A stretch of DNA of 64,000 nt, from contig CP131612.1 in the NCBI GenBank assembly GCA_030686115.1, forward strand, positions 2,418,001-2,482,000, in the 5' to 3' direction. The notes below the pieces were generated by a model that saw only the letters and a program-made list of their open reading frames with translations, was not told the origin of the DNA and did no database searches. The translations under genes and the position numbers were made by a program. Positions within the stretch are counted from its first letter, which is position 1, and each line of letters starts with the position of its first letter. Positions 47,040-56,717 of the stretch are shown here, piece after piece. Origin of the DNA: Psychrobacter cibarius. GTDB lineage: Bacteria; Pseudomonadota; Gammaproteobacteria; Pseudomonadales; Moraxellaceae.

Positions 47040-49790
47040 ATGAATATTAACCGCCCTAGCCCAGATGCGTTATTGCAGCAAATCAAGCAGCAAGAGTATA
47101 CGGTCAATAGAGGTAAATTAAAGATATTTTTTGGAGCGTCGGCCGGGGTTGGTAAAACGTATGATATGCTGACCTCTGCACACCAAGCACAAGCGCATGG
47201 ACGTAATGTATTGGTTGGTATTGTAGAGACACATGGTCGCAGTGAGACAGCAGCACTGGTACAAGGGCTATCAGTATTGCCGCTACGCGAGATTGAATAT
47301 CGTGGACAGATGCTACAAGAGTTTGACATTGATGCCGCTCTCGCCAGTCATCCAGATATTTTGCTGGTTGATGAGCTGGCACATAGTAATATTCCAGGAT
47401 CTCGCCATCCTAAACGTTGGCATGATGTTGAAGAGTTACTAAAAGCAGGTATCAGTGTTTACACGACCCTAAACGTTCAGCATTTAGAAAGCTTAAATGA
47501 TGTTGTCAATCAAATTACTGGAGTCGTGGTTCAAGAAACCTTGCCCGACTGGTTTTTTGATCAGGCAAATGAAGTGGTATTGGTTGATTTACCGGCAGAT
47601 GAATTATTGGCGCGTCTTCACGAAGGTAAAGTATACATTCCAAGCCAAGCCAAGCACGCTATTAATAACTTCTTTCGTAAAGGTAATTTGATCGCGCTGC
47701 GAGAGCTGGCATTACGCCGAACCGCAGACTTGGTCGATGCCGATATGCAAGATTATCGTAACCAAGCTCGAATTTCACCTATTTGGAATACCGCAGATCA
47801 GCTATTGGTAGGAATCAGTACGGGGGCGCACAGCGAACGCCTCATTCGTCATGCTGCTAGGCTGGCCAGTAGTCTACATTCACAGTGGTATGTGGTACAT
47901 GTCGATACACCACGCGGTTTAAATCGTTCAGTTAATAATAAGCAGAAAGTTTTGGAGGCATTGCGTTTAGCGGATGATTTGGGTGCAAAAACTGAAGTGA
48001 TTAGTGCCATTACTGTGGCAGAGGGTTTGACCAGCTATGCCCATCAATTCAATATTGGCCGTATTATTATTGGACAAAACCATGCTAACCGCTCTAGACC
48101 GTATCACTGGGGACAATCGCTGGTAAAGCGCATCTCACAACAGGATGTTAATTTAGACTTGATATTAGTCAATCAAACTAAGCAGTTAAGTAAAACTATT
48201 AATGAGCGTCAATCCCCGTCTTGGAACATGGCAGAATTATCATCGGTAGATAACCGTAATGGTTATCTCATGGCAATTTTGGGATGCGGATTAGTAACCG
48301 TTACCTTAGTGGCTCTCACGCGCTGGTTTGATTTAGCCAACGTAGTCATGCTGTACTTGTTAGTGATTGTTTTTATCTCAGTACGCTTTGGACGCGCGCC
48401 TGGCATATTGGCTGCTTTTTTAAGTGTGTTAAGTTTTGATTTATTTTTTGTTGAACCTAAGCTGTCATTTAATGTTAGTGACGTTCAATACTTAGTTACC
48501 TTTGCCGTTATGCTTATCGTCTCTTTAATCATTAACAACCTAGCAGTTGGCCTGCGATTTCAGGCACAAGCTGCCCGTAAACGTGAACAACAGGCCATAT
48601 CCATGAGCTATCTTGCTCAAAGCCTAAGTGCTGCTCGTAAAAACAATGACATCATCAGCCAAGCTGCAGCATGGCTAACACAGCATATTGCTAGCACTGC
48701 AATCATAGTGATGCCAGATGCGGACAATAAACTCGTTGTTATGACAGATAGTAGCATACCTGCAGAGTTCAATTGGGTAGTGACTCGGTGGGTGCTTGAT
48801 CACAATGAGAGCGCTGGATTAGGCACAAATACACTCAACGCTAACACGATGCACTATCGAGCGCTTTCGACTTCCAGTAAAGTGCTTGGTGTACTAGCGT
48901 TAATGCCGACAGATAGTGAGAGTTTTAATCATCCCGAACAACAACGAACGCTTGATGTGGCTATTGCCCAAATAATGCTAGCCTTGGAGAGGGTATATTA
49001 TGCAAAAGTGGCTCAAACCGCACTTATAAAGGTAGAATCAGAAAGGCTGCGTGGGACGCTATTATCAGCGCTGTCTCATGATATCCGAACGCCGATAACA
49101 GTATTATCTGGTTTAGCGTCTTCTCTTGCTATACAGAGTTTAACGGTAAGTGAGCAAAAACAACTGGCAGTTGATATCGAGCAGCAAGCAAACGTTATTC
49201 AGCGCTTGGTCATTAATATTTTAGATTACGTTTCACTACAATCTGGTGGTATGAAACTAAATAAGCAATGGGTGAGCTTGGAGGAAATCGTTGGCAGTAA
49301 TATACGTCAACTTGAGCACTATTTAAAAGAGCGCCAGATAGAAATAGACATCCCTCATAATATTGACTTTGTTTATACTGACGAATTGATATTGTCGCGC
49401 ATTTTAAATAACTTACTCACCAATGCCATCAATTATACCCCAGACGATGCCTGTGTTTGCATCAAAGCAATGCTTGATAATAATCAGCAATACCTGATAA
49501 CGGTGACAGACACAGGAGAAGGGTTACCTGTAGGTATGGAGACTCAAATATTTGAACGCTTTACTCGAGGGAATTCGGAAGGTACTACAACGGGATTGGG
49601 TTTAGGCTTAGCTTTGAGCAGAGATTTAGTTAAGCATCTGGGTGGCACGTTAAGCGCTAATAATATACAACCTCACGGTGCACAATTTATTATAACGCTA
49701 CCTTGGCAACCTTTGCCTGAACAAGATTTATTGAGTGACGACTTTATAGCAAGCAGCCCAAACATTGATTCAGCAAACTTAGCACGATAA
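47040..49790 (+). CDS. kdpD: Sensor histidine kinase KdpD
   Basis: The protein is 916 aa. Order of parts: N-terminal KdpD domain with Walker A FFGASAGVGKTYDML and Walker B LLVDELAHSNIPG; a universal-stress-like domain; four membrane helices at about 410-515; a GAF-like region; the HisKA site LSALSHDIRTPITVLSGL with the phospho-accepting His; and the ATPase domain ending GLGLGLALSRDLVKHLGG. It senses low potassium or osmotic stress and phosphorylates KdpE. It lies 84 bases after kdpC on the same strand. Confidence 0.97.
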   Translation: MNINRPSPDALLQQIKQQEYTVNRGKLKIFFGASAGVGKTYDMLTSAHQAQAHGRNVLVGIVETHGRSETAALVQGLSVLPLREIEYRGQMLQEFDIDAALASHPDILLVDELAHSNIPGSRHPKRWHDVEELLKAGISVYTTLNVQHLESLNDVVNQITGVVVQETLPDWFFDQANEVVLVDLPADELLARLHEGKVYIPSQAKHAINNFFRKGNLIALRELALRRTADLVDADMQDYRNQARISPIWNTADQLLVGISTGAHSERLIRHAARLASSLHSQWYVVHVDTPRGLNRSVNNKQKVLEALRLADDLGAKTEVISAITVAEGLTSYAHQFNIGRIIIGQNHANRSRPYHWGQSLVKRISQQDVNLDLILVNQTKQLSKTINERQSPSWNMAELSSVDNRNGYLMAILGCGLVTVTLVALTRWFDLANVVMLYLLVIVFISVRFGRAPGILAAFLSVLSFDLFFVEPKLSFNVSDVQYLVTFAVMLIVSLIINNLAVGLRFQAQAARKREQQAISMSYLAQSLSAARKNNDIISQAAAWLTQHIASTAIIVMPDADNKLVVMTDSSIPAEFNWVVTRWVLDHNESAGLGTNTLNANTMHYRALSTSSKVLGVLALMPTDSESFNHPEQQRTLDVAIAQIMLALERVYYAKVAQTALIKVESERLRGTLLSALSHDIRTPITVLSGLASSLAIQSLTVSEQKQLAVDIEQQANVIQRLVINILDYVSLQSGGMKLNKQWVSLEEIVGSNIRQLEHYLKERQIEIDIPHNIDFVYTDELILSRILNNLLTNAINYTPDDACVCIKAMLDNNQQYLITVTDTGEGLPVGMETQIFERFTRGNSEGTTTGLGLGLALSRDLVKHLGGTLSANNIQPHGAQFIITLPWQPLPEQDLLSDDFIASSPNIDSANLAR

Positions 49791-49833
49791 GTGCTATATC
49801 ATAAGGTTAATACTAATAGCGAAAAATACACTT

Positions 49834-50520
49834 ATGAAGACCATACTAATCATTGAAGATGAAGCCCATATTGCACGATTTATTAAAACAGCGATGGAGC
49901 AAGAAGGCTATCAAATTTTTACCGCTGATAGCTCGCACAGGGGCTTAATAGAAGCTGCGACGCGCCGTCCTGATTTACTTATATTAGATCTTGGCTTACC
50001 TGACGGTGATGGCTGTGACGTCATTGCAGATATTAGGACGTGGTCCTCATTACCTATTTTAGTATTATCAGCTCGCAGTGATGAACAGGATAAAATAAAA
50101 GCGCTCAATTTAGGTGCAGATGATTATTTAGTGAAACCTTTTAGTATGGGCGAATTGGTTGCGCGTGTTAATGCACATATGCGCCGCTGGCAGGTTGGCT
50201 ACGAAGCACCTAGTCAGATAGAGCTTGGCAATGTCAGCATCGATCTGACGCAGAGACAAGTCAAGAAAAATGGTAAAGACGTCCATTTAACACCTATTGA
50301 GTATCGCTTGCTGACTGTCCTGATCCGTTATGCGGAAAAAGTACTGACCCATAAACAACTGCTTAATGAAGTTTGGGGTAAAGGTCATAACCATCAAGAA
50401 CATTATGTTCGCATATTTATGTCAAATTTACGCCAGAAACTAGAAGATAATCCTTCTCGACCAAATTTCTTCTTAACCGAAATCGGTGTCGGCTACAAGC
50501 TACATATCCCTAAAGACTGA
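49834..50520 (+). CDS. kdpE: Response regulator KdpE
   Basis: The protein is 228 aa. Receiver domain: acidic pair in ILIIEDEAHIARF, phospho-accepting Asp in LLILDLGLPDGDG at about residue 52, and conserved Lys in DYLVKPFSMGELVARV. The winged-helix DNA-binding domain of the OmpR type follows (VHLTPIEYRLLTVLIRYAEKVLTHKQLL, EIGVGYKLHIP). It activates kdpFABC when phosphorylated by KdpD. It is 43 bases after kdpD; there is no clear ribosome site, so translation may rely on coupling. Confidence 0.97.
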   Translation: MKTILIIEDEAHIARFIKTAMEQEGYQIFTADSSHRGLIEAATRRPDLLILDLGLPDGDGCDVIADIRTWSSLPILVLSARSDEQDKIKALNLGADDYLVKPFSMGELVARVNAHMRRWQVGYEAPSQIELGNVSIDLTQRQVKKNGKDVHLTPIEYRLLTVLIRYAEKVLTHKQLLNEVWGKGHNHQEHYVRIFMSNLRQKLEDNPSRPNFFLTEIGVGYKLHIPKD

Positions 50521-50595
50521 CAATACATGAATGTATTTAGTCTCCTAACTAGAATATTAAGCTGATGGTAAGATGCAAAAAAAGAGGGAAACATC

Positions 50596-51138
50596 ATGAA
50601 CAAGTTCAATATGTCCGCCATAGCCATTGCTATATTGGTGCTGTTATCAGGTTGTGATAAATCAATAGAAGATCCCAATATAGTATTTTCAGAAAACAAT
50701 AAAGATCCTATTAAGGAGCTTGAAATAACCTCAGCCGTCGATCCCCGTCAATTAAATTATAAACAAACCTTTTATGTACCCATTTATTCAGACATTTATA
50801 TTGATAGGTACAATCAAAAAGTATTGCTATCAGCGACTTTGAGCATTCGTAACACCACATTAAAAAAATCGCTTTATATCAATAAAATTGATTATTACGG
50901 TACTAACGGAGAACTAATAAAGTCATATATCAAGAACTCAATTAAGCTACCACCCATGGCAACCCTCAACTATGTCGTTGAAAAAGAAGAAAATAAAGGT
51001 GGTCCCGGTGCAGACTTTATCATTGAGGTTGAAGGTTTAGATGATACGGTTAAACCAGTGATTGAGGCGGTGATGATAGGTAATTTCAGTAATAAAGCTT
51101 TTGCTTTCAATACGCAAGGGACGCCGATTGTGCACTGA
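50596..51138 (+). CDS. DUF3124 lipoprotein
   Basis: The protein is 180 aa with signal MNKFNMSAIAIAILVLLSGC and lipobox LSGC. The mature domain matches DUF3124 as I know it: FYVPIYSDIYI, LSATLSIRNTT, IDYYGTNGELIKSYI, then GGPGADFIIEVEG and PVIEAVMIGN. The family is a periplasmic or membrane-anchored beta-sandwich of unknown role. GAGGG lies seven bases before the ATG. It follows kdpE by 75 bases and could be read through from the kdp operon, but I see no proof. Confidence 0.85.
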   Translation: MNKFNMSAIAIAILVLLSGCDKSIEDPNIVFSENNKDPIKELEITSAVDPRQLNYKQTFYVPIYSDIYIDRYNQKVLLSATLSIRNTTLKKSLYINKIDYYGTNGELIKSYIKNSIKLPPMATLNYVVEKEENKGGPGADFIIEVEGLDDTVKPVIEAVMIGNFSNKAFAFNTQGTPIVH

Positions 51139-51303
51139 TAAAAAATAATTTTGTATTAAATGTATATCGTTCTTTATCATATAAAAAGAGTAGAACAATA
51201 CATTCTCAAAGCGAACTGACCCCTACCTTCAACCCCGAAAACTTAAAATTAGGAGATTTTAGTTACGCAGCCTTGCAGTAAAATCCAAACCACACGATCT
51301 TTA

Positions 51304-52403
51304 TCACAAAGCCACCTCATAACTTGTACTACGCCCAGAAGCCTCAGACTTTCTCAGCATCCCCTTCTCTATTAAATCATTGATGTCCCGTAGTGCTGTG
51401 TCTATAGAGCACTTAGTCATCACTACCCATTTCTTGGTAATTAGCTTGCCATAAAAGTCCGTTAGCAAAATATTGAGCATATTAACTTGTCTGGTGTTCA
51501 AAGCATACTGTCGATGCGTCTGCCAAAAACTCGCTTTATGCATAATTTTATCTGTGGTCGTTTGAGCAGTAATAAGTGCTTGCTCTAGTGTTTGTAGAAA
51601 CTAGACCAACCAATTCGTGATATCAATATCTCCTTTTTGCGTTCGCTCTAGTATTTTATAATAGTTATTGCGCTGCTTTAAAAACGTTGAGCGCTATCAT
51701 CGCTTTGGGCCAATACTCTCTCAGTAATGGCTCGAGTCAATCGCCCATTACCATCGTCAAAGGGATGAATCGTCGCAAACCATAAATGAGCGATTTCTGC
51801 CTTGATAACCAAATCAATATTGTCCTGCTCATTTGACGAGGTATTAAACCAGGATAAAAACTTGTCTAGATCATCTGACAATGTATCCGCACTAGGTGCA
51901 ACAAAATGAACCTGCTCACGACCATAACCGCCACAGACTACCTGCATAGATGCTTGACTGTCATCACGGATACTGCCCGCTTTAATAAGATAAAGCCCGC
52001 TATAATTATCTGGAAATAACGCCCTATGCCATCCCAGTAAATCATCCAACAATAATGGTCGCTTGTAGTGATAGGTTGCGTTTAACATCATCTCCACCAC
52101 CGCATCAATCTCAAGAGTGGTTGCGAGCATACTGTCACTATCTACTCCTAAATGCCGCGCGACAGAAGACCGTACTTTCTCATTATCTAATGACTCACCC
52201 TCAATCTCGGATGTTTTAACGATCTCTAAAGTCACCGCATCTAACTGTGCCTCAACGTTAAGATCAAACCCTAGCGTTAGTAACTTTCCAAGCAAACGCC
52301 CTTGTAATATCCGTACACGACTGACCAATAGCAGCAGTTTTTTATCTGACCATTGCCACTCAGTCCAGTCTGGATTTTCATGAATATAGGTAATATGCTT
52401 CAT
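51304..52403 (-). pseudogene. Fic-family AMP-transferase gene, copy 2, disrupted
   Basis: The N-terminal part (52403 to 51678) is intact: MKHITYIHENPDWTEWQW, the inhibitory-helix motif TSEIEG at about residue 70, and the active-site loop HPFDDGNGRLTR at about 217. Then a roughly 22-base deletion after AQRF removes YSMSAQIL (kept in copy 1) and shifts the frame to a stop. A second lesion, TAG at 51601-51603, replaces a Trp in the next segment. The last 79 codons form the C-terminal winged helix, ending YEVAL at 51304. The truncated protein might still fold as a bare Fic domain. Confidence 0.88.
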
Positions 52404-52732
52404 ATTCTTATCAATCACATGCAGAGATTACAACATTAATCTCCTTATATTATGCAGAGAAAAAACAAATAAGACAATTCATGCCAATTGAAAGAAGAAG
52501 AAAGCACCTTGAAAAACAGAATTAAAGAAGAGTGTTTTGGATAGAAAACGCACTGATTTTGTCATAATCGAAGCTAAAGTGGAGGTAAAAAGACTATAAA
52601 ATTATAGTGCCCAAATACGTGCTAAACTTTATCTTATACTCATTCACCTTGCCCTTTTTTAATTATAGAATAGCTAAAAGCCAATAGAATCAATACATGT
52701 ATGATAATGTCATATCATGATATTTGGTTGAC

Positions 52733-52782
52733 CTACTTTGACATGGTAGAGGTCAGCAGTTCGAGTCTGCTTATGCCTACCA
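52733..52782 (+). pseudogene. 3' half of a tRNA-Val(GAC) gene
   Basis: The fragment begins at the anticodon stem: CTACT, loop TTGACAT with anticodon GAC, GGTAG, variable AGGTC, T-arm AGCAG-TTCGAGT-CTGCT, acceptor strand TATGCCT, discriminator A and encoded CCA. The 5' half (acceptor strand AGGCATA and D-arm) is absent; only TTGGTT-like bases at 52724 hint at it. A tRNA cut at the anticodon stem is typical of an attachment-site copy left by integration at a tRNA. It is followed by the terminator at 52795. Confidence 0.8.
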
Positions 52783-52794
52783 AATATTTAGAAA

Positions 52795-52823
52795 GCCCCA
52801 ATCTCACGATTGGGGCTTTTTTT
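52795..52823 (+). terminator. Strong terminator after the tRNA fragment
   Basis: GCCCCAATC and GATTGGGGC form a 9-bp stem with a TCAC loop, then seven T. It has the look of a native tRNA terminator carried along with the fragment. Confidence 0.9.
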
Positions 52824-52831
52824 GTCTGTAA

Positions 52832-53053
52832 AATATTGGCTCTCCACCCAATAAAAAGATCACCATGAATAGTATTAGATTTTGCAGTAGCGTCATGACG
52901 GAACTGCCCTTGACCCATGTAAGCAATCCAACGCCCCACCATTCCCCAGTTGCTCGGTGGAATATTAAACACATACTTCCTGAGTAATGATCATAAGTCC
53001 ATCACAGCGGTAGCACCAATACCGATTAATATTATAAAAACGACGTTATCCAT
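52832..53053 (-). pseudogene. DUF2938 membrane protein gene, truncated with nonsense codon
   Basis: From the ATG at 53053 the frame reads MDNVVFIILIGIGATAVMDL, then TGA at 52991-52993 where relatives have Trp. It resumes with VFNIPPSNWGMVGRWIAYMG and continues through GQFRHDA to LFIGWRANI. This is the DUF2938 pattern. The homology stops at about 52832 where the terminator of the tRNA fragment begins, so about two thirds of the gene are gone. It is divergent from a MerR gene, its usual neighbour. Confidence 0.78.
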
Positions 53054-53090
53054 GATGACTTTCTTACTGGTTTCAATATCAATGTGATGA

Positions 53091-53474
53091 TTGCATACAA
53101 TTTTAAGTCCAGAGGGCATTATAGATATTTCGCAGGTTACTAAACAGTCTGGTCTTCCTACTTCAACGTTACGATTTTATGAGAAAAAATGCCTAATTCG
53201 CTCTGTTGGTCAGCAAGGTATCCGCCGAGTTTTCAGCAAAGATATATTAGAGCGTATGTCCTTGATTGCTTTACGACGTGTTGCAGGGTTTTCATTGGAT
53301 GAGATTTCTGGGATATTAGGGTCTGGAAAAACCTTAGATGTTGATCGAGATTTGTTGCTGAACAAAGCCTCTGAACTGGATGAAACGATTCAAAAATTAA
53401 GCGCTATGCGTGATGGGCTGCAACTTGCGGCAACTTACACAGCGCCTAGCCACTTGGAGTGTCCGAGGTTTTGA
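53091..53474 (+). CDS. MerR family transcriptional regulator
   Basis: The protein is 127 aa. The N-terminal MerR helix-turn-helix is clear: ISQVTKQSGLPTSTLRFYEKKCLI, then a coiled-coil dimer helix (LLLNKASELDETIQKLSAMRDGL). There is no cluster of metal-binding cysteines beyond one near the C terminus, so the inducer is unlikely to be a soft metal. The start is a TTG at 53091; an in-frame stop lies directly before it. It pairs with the divergent DUF2938 gene, now broken, so it may have lost its target. From 53475 to 53914 I see no gene. Confidence 0.88.
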   Translation: MHTILSPEGIIDISQVTKQSGLPTSTLRFYEKKCLIRSVGQQGIRRVFSKDILERMSLIALRRVAGFSLDEISGILGSGKTLDVDRDLLLNKASELDETIQKLSAMRDGLQLAATYTAPSHLECPRF

Positions 53475-53914
53475 CGTCTAATGAATCTAGCAGCCACTGG
53501 CGCTATTAAAGGTAACACCTTGCATAAATAAGCAATGGAGCCGATTTTACTAGGTGATTAGGTCACTCAAATAATATTGAACAACTCAACAAATACACTG
53601 CGATTATCCAAAAAATCTAGATTACTGATATTAATAGCCTACAGCCAGCTATTCAATTGCGCCAAACGTATAGAATAGCATTCGTAAATAAAGACAAACC
53701 TACTCTAAGGCCTGCCCCTTCATACGATGTTTGTTCTTCGCAACTGTCGTTAAAGCTAAACTAGCTATTTTTTATTCAAGTTATCACTCAAAGTTGATTT
53801 TAAACTTCCAAAACATAACATCTTCAGCCATATGAAATCCTAAACTCTGGTGCTGAATCCCTGCAAACTGTCATTAGACCAGACGATCTATTGTTGATTT
53901 ATTGCCTACCGTTC

Positions 53915-54076
53915 TTACTTTTTATTTCTTGTTTCTTCAGAGACTGGCTTACAAAGTGCTCTATATTTCAGACGTATCAATTCATTGACCAGAGATCTAT
54001 AAGGCTTTTTATGATTGATATTCTCCTGAACCATAGTTCTTAACACATTCATTTTTCTAACTTTTGACATACTCAT
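53915..54076 (-). CDS. Possible 53-aa basic protein
   Basis: A short frame from the ATG at 54076 reads MSMSKVRKMNVLRTMVQENI and goes on through NHKKPYRSLVNELIRLKYRA to a TAA at 53915. It is basic and helical with natural residue use, but has no clear ribosome site and no known family. It could be a small regulator, an antitoxin-like protein or the remains of a larger gene. Confidence 0.4.
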   Translation of the reverse strand: MSMSKVRKMNVLRTMVQENINHKKPYRSLVNELIRLKYRALCKPVSEETRNKK

Positions 54077-54210
54077 TATTATGTCAGTACCAACACATTC
54101 ATTGAATGACTGTCACATTTATCACTCACAAAGAAAGTCAAATATTGAAGTTACCTCGTGCAAGCATAGCTAATATGCACACCTTACTAAAATATAAAGT
54201 TTGTATATCT

Positions 54211-54231
54211 TTATGTTATATTATAACATAA
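54211..54231. promoter_or_regulatory. Zur box upstream of TonB receptor
   Basis: A perfect palindrome with arms TTATGTTATA and TATAACATAA around a central T. The core TGTTATA-TATAACA matches the gammaproteobacterial Zur operator. It lies 60 bases before the start of the ZnuD-like receptor and rules out the longer open frame that would begin before it. With zinc bound, Zur would block transcription here. Confidence 0.8.
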
Positions 54232-54290
54232 CGAAAATATTTACTCTTATCGTTATTTATCCCTATATAACATCTTATTTTGGTAATCTC

Positions 54291-56630
54291 ATGTCTCCAA
54301 TTTTTCATATCAACAGATTAAGAGAACCTGATTATACTTCTGTGTCTTCAGTTAATTTTAGTATTCGCCGGGTAACGACTGTATTCTCAGTAACGACAGC
54401 TTTAGGTATGGCAAGTTTGTCAGTAAATGCGAAGGATACGATCGTAGATATCAAACCTATGACATCCTCATCTTTTCACCTAAACTCTCCTGATACGACC
54501 CACCCTTCGGTGACTCTAGACACCATAGTGGTGACGTCTAACCCTTTATTGCCACAAGCGAATGAAATGGCAACCGCAACCAGTATTGTTACTGGCGATG
54601 CGCTCACTACTCAGACAAGCAGTACGCTTGGTGATGCACTAGCAAATGAAGTTGGCGTGTCTACTGATAGTTTTGGGCAAGGTGCGAGCCAACCCATTAT
54701 TCGAGGGCAAAGCGCACCGCGCGTCCAAGTCATGCAAAATGGTTTGAGCGTACAAGATGCGTCACAAATCTCACCAGACCATCAAGTGGCGGTACCTGTA
54801 CTAGGTGCCAAACAAGTTGAAGTAATCAAAGGCACGTCAGCGTTGATGTATGGCGGCGGTGCTATAGGCGGTGTGGTCAATATCGTCAATGACACTATCC
54901 CTAAGGAGAGGCGACAAAAAAACATCAGCGGAAAATTGGCATTGATTGGTCAACAAGCCACAGACGGTTATTTGGGTTATGCAGAACTCAATGGCAGTAT
55001 CGGTGAAAACTGGCTATGGAGTGGGTATTACCAAAAGACGGATAAAGGCAATATCCAAGTACCACATTTGGATACCGATGAGATTGCCAACAGTTGGTAC
55101 ACGCAAGACAATGGTAGCATTGGCTTGTCTTATGTGACTGATATGGGCTATATCGGTGCATCATATCAGCGCCTATCCTCAGAATATGGCTTGCCCTTTC
55201 ATGTGCATAATGAATGCTCACCTGATAGCGTACTGACCAACCAACTGAGCTGTGAGGCGGATCACGAACATGACCACGATCATGGTGAAGCGCCCTATGT
55301 CGATATGACGTCAAACGTCTATCAGCTCCATGCAGAGCGAAAATTACCCATGATAGGCGTCGATAGCATCAATACGAAACTCAGCTATACCGATTATCGT
55401 CACGATGAAATAGATGAAGGCGCTGTGGGCACAACTTTTGAAAACAAAGCCATTAGTGCTCAAGCTCAAGCCACACATAGCACGTATAAAACAGGCAATC
55501 TAGGTTTTATGAAAGGTGTGGTCGGTCTAGATTACACAAACAGCCGGTTTTCTGCTGTTGGGCTAGAAGGTTATTTGCCGCAAACTGATCGTACACAAGT
55601 CGGTTTGTTCTTTATTGAACGACTCACGCCAGATTATTTTGGCGCAAAAATACAGAATTCTGATAAATTTGCAGGTCAATCATTATCTACAAGTGATGCC
55701 CATGCTGATCATAATCATGGTGAGACGACGAACGACGCTCCTCTCGATACGTCTAGTATTTTAAGAAAACAAGGCAAAAGTCCTTGGTATATTGAGTTTG
55801 GCGGTCGTCAAGATTTTCAAAATCTAATAGATAACGATAATAACATCGAAAAAACACATGCCGGAACGTCTGTCAGTTTAGAAGGTGGCAAATATCTTAC
55901 GCCTAATACGCAGTTGTCAGCCAGAATCAGTCATTCTGAAAGATTGCCTTCTCCACAAGAGTTATTTTCTAATGGCGCCCATCTTGCAACCAATACTTGG
56001 GAGCGTGGCAATGGGCAATTAGAAGAAGAATCTACTGATGGCGTAGAGCTCACTTTGCGTTACGACAATGGCAATCGTTTTGATAGTAGTATTTCTGTCT
56101 TTTATAACGACAGTACAAATTATATTTATGCCAAAACTCAAGACATTGCCACTGAAGGAGAGTCTGCTGGTTTTCGTTTAGTGGATTATGTCCAAAGCGA
56201 TGCCAAACATTATGGTGGTGAAATTCAATCACGCTATTATCTTAATGACAATATTAGTATTGGCAGCTTTGCCGATATTGCACTCATCACGCTAGATGAT
56301 AGAAGCCTTACACGGAAATACGCGCCAAGATTAGTAGCGCCTCGTATTGGTGGTGATATTACCTCTCAATTTGGTCAATTTGACTTGGTGCTGTCTGGAT
56401 ACCATCGTTTTGAGCAAGATCACATTGCTGATTTTGAAACCAATACGCCGAGCTACAACATGGTTGATGCCAAGCTTGTCTATCACAGTTCGAGCGCTCA
56501 TGATTACACCGCTTTTTTTCAAGTCGAAAACATTTTAAACGAGCTTGCTTATAATCATGCCTCTTATTTGGCTGAACAAGTGCCAATGCCAGAACGCTCA
56601 TTAAACGCAGGTATCACCTATAACTTCTAA
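54291..56630 (+). CDS. znuD: ZnuD-like TonB-dependent zinc receptor
   Basis: The protein is 779 aa from the ATG at 54291; the frame opens earlier but would cross the Zur box. A signal peptide region (RRVTTVFSVTTALGMASLSVNA) is followed by the plug domain (LDTIVVTSNPL, then IIRGQSAPRVQVMQNG and GTSALMYGGGAIGGVVNIV) and a beta-barrel ending in aromatic F. ZnuD features are a Cys pair with a His-rich loop (HNECSPDSV, LSCEADHEHDHDHGE) and a second His cluster HADHNHGE. It should import zinc through the outer membrane under Zur control. The AztD-like gene follows. Confidence 0.88.
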   Translation: MSPIFHINRLREPDYTSVSSVNFSIRRVTTVFSVTTALGMASLSVNAKDTIVDIKPMTSSSFHLNSPDTTHPSVTLDTIVVTSNPLLPQANEMATATSIVTGDALTTQTSSTLGDALANEVGVSTDSFGQGASQPIIRGQSAPRVQVMQNGLSVQDASQISPDHQVAVPVLGAKQVEVIKGTSALMYGGGAIGGVVNIVNDTIPKERRQKNISGKLALIGQQATDGYLGYAELNGSIGENWLWSGYYQKTDKGNIQVPHLDTDEIANSWYTQDNGSIGLSYVTDMGYIGASYQRLSSEYGLPFHVHNECSPDSVLTNQLSCEADHEHDHDHGEAPYVDMTSNVYQLHAERKLPMIGVDSINTKLSYTDYRHDEIDEGAVGTTFENKAISAQAQATHSTYKTGNLGFMKGVVGLDYTNSRFSAVGLEGYLPQTDRTQVGLFFIERLTPDYFGAKIQNSDKFAGQSLSTSDAHADHNHGETTNDAPLDTSSILRKQGKSPWYIEFGGRQDFQNLIDNDNNIEKTHAGTSVSLEGGKYLTPNTQLSARISHSERLPSPQELFSNGAHLATNTWERGNGQLEEESTDGVELTLRYDNGNRFDSSISVFYNDSTNYIYAKTQDIATEGESAGFRLVDYVQSDAKHYGGEIQSRYYLNDNISIGSFADIALITLDDRSLTRKYAPRLVAPRIGGDITSQFGQFDLVLSGYHRFEQDHIADFETNTPSYNMVDAKLVYHSSSAHDYTAFFQVENILNELAYNHASYLAEQVPMPERSLNAGITYNF

Positions 56631-56717
56631 CAGCTTACTCTCTTTTCATTAGTCACTTGTAACTAGCAATTCTTAATCAATTGTCATAAGCCTCATAACT
56701 TATGACTGGAGTCCTTT

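Noticed and set aside
51215..51235. CTGACCCCTACC-type sequence similar to one near 30314, possibly a transposon end
   Set aside because: Only about a dozen bases agree, with no inverted repeat or target duplication visible.
52733..52972. A 79-codon minus frame taken as one protein
   Set aside because: Its first half is a DUF2938 fragment and its second half is antisense to the terminator and tRNA fragment; treated as a junction, not a gene.
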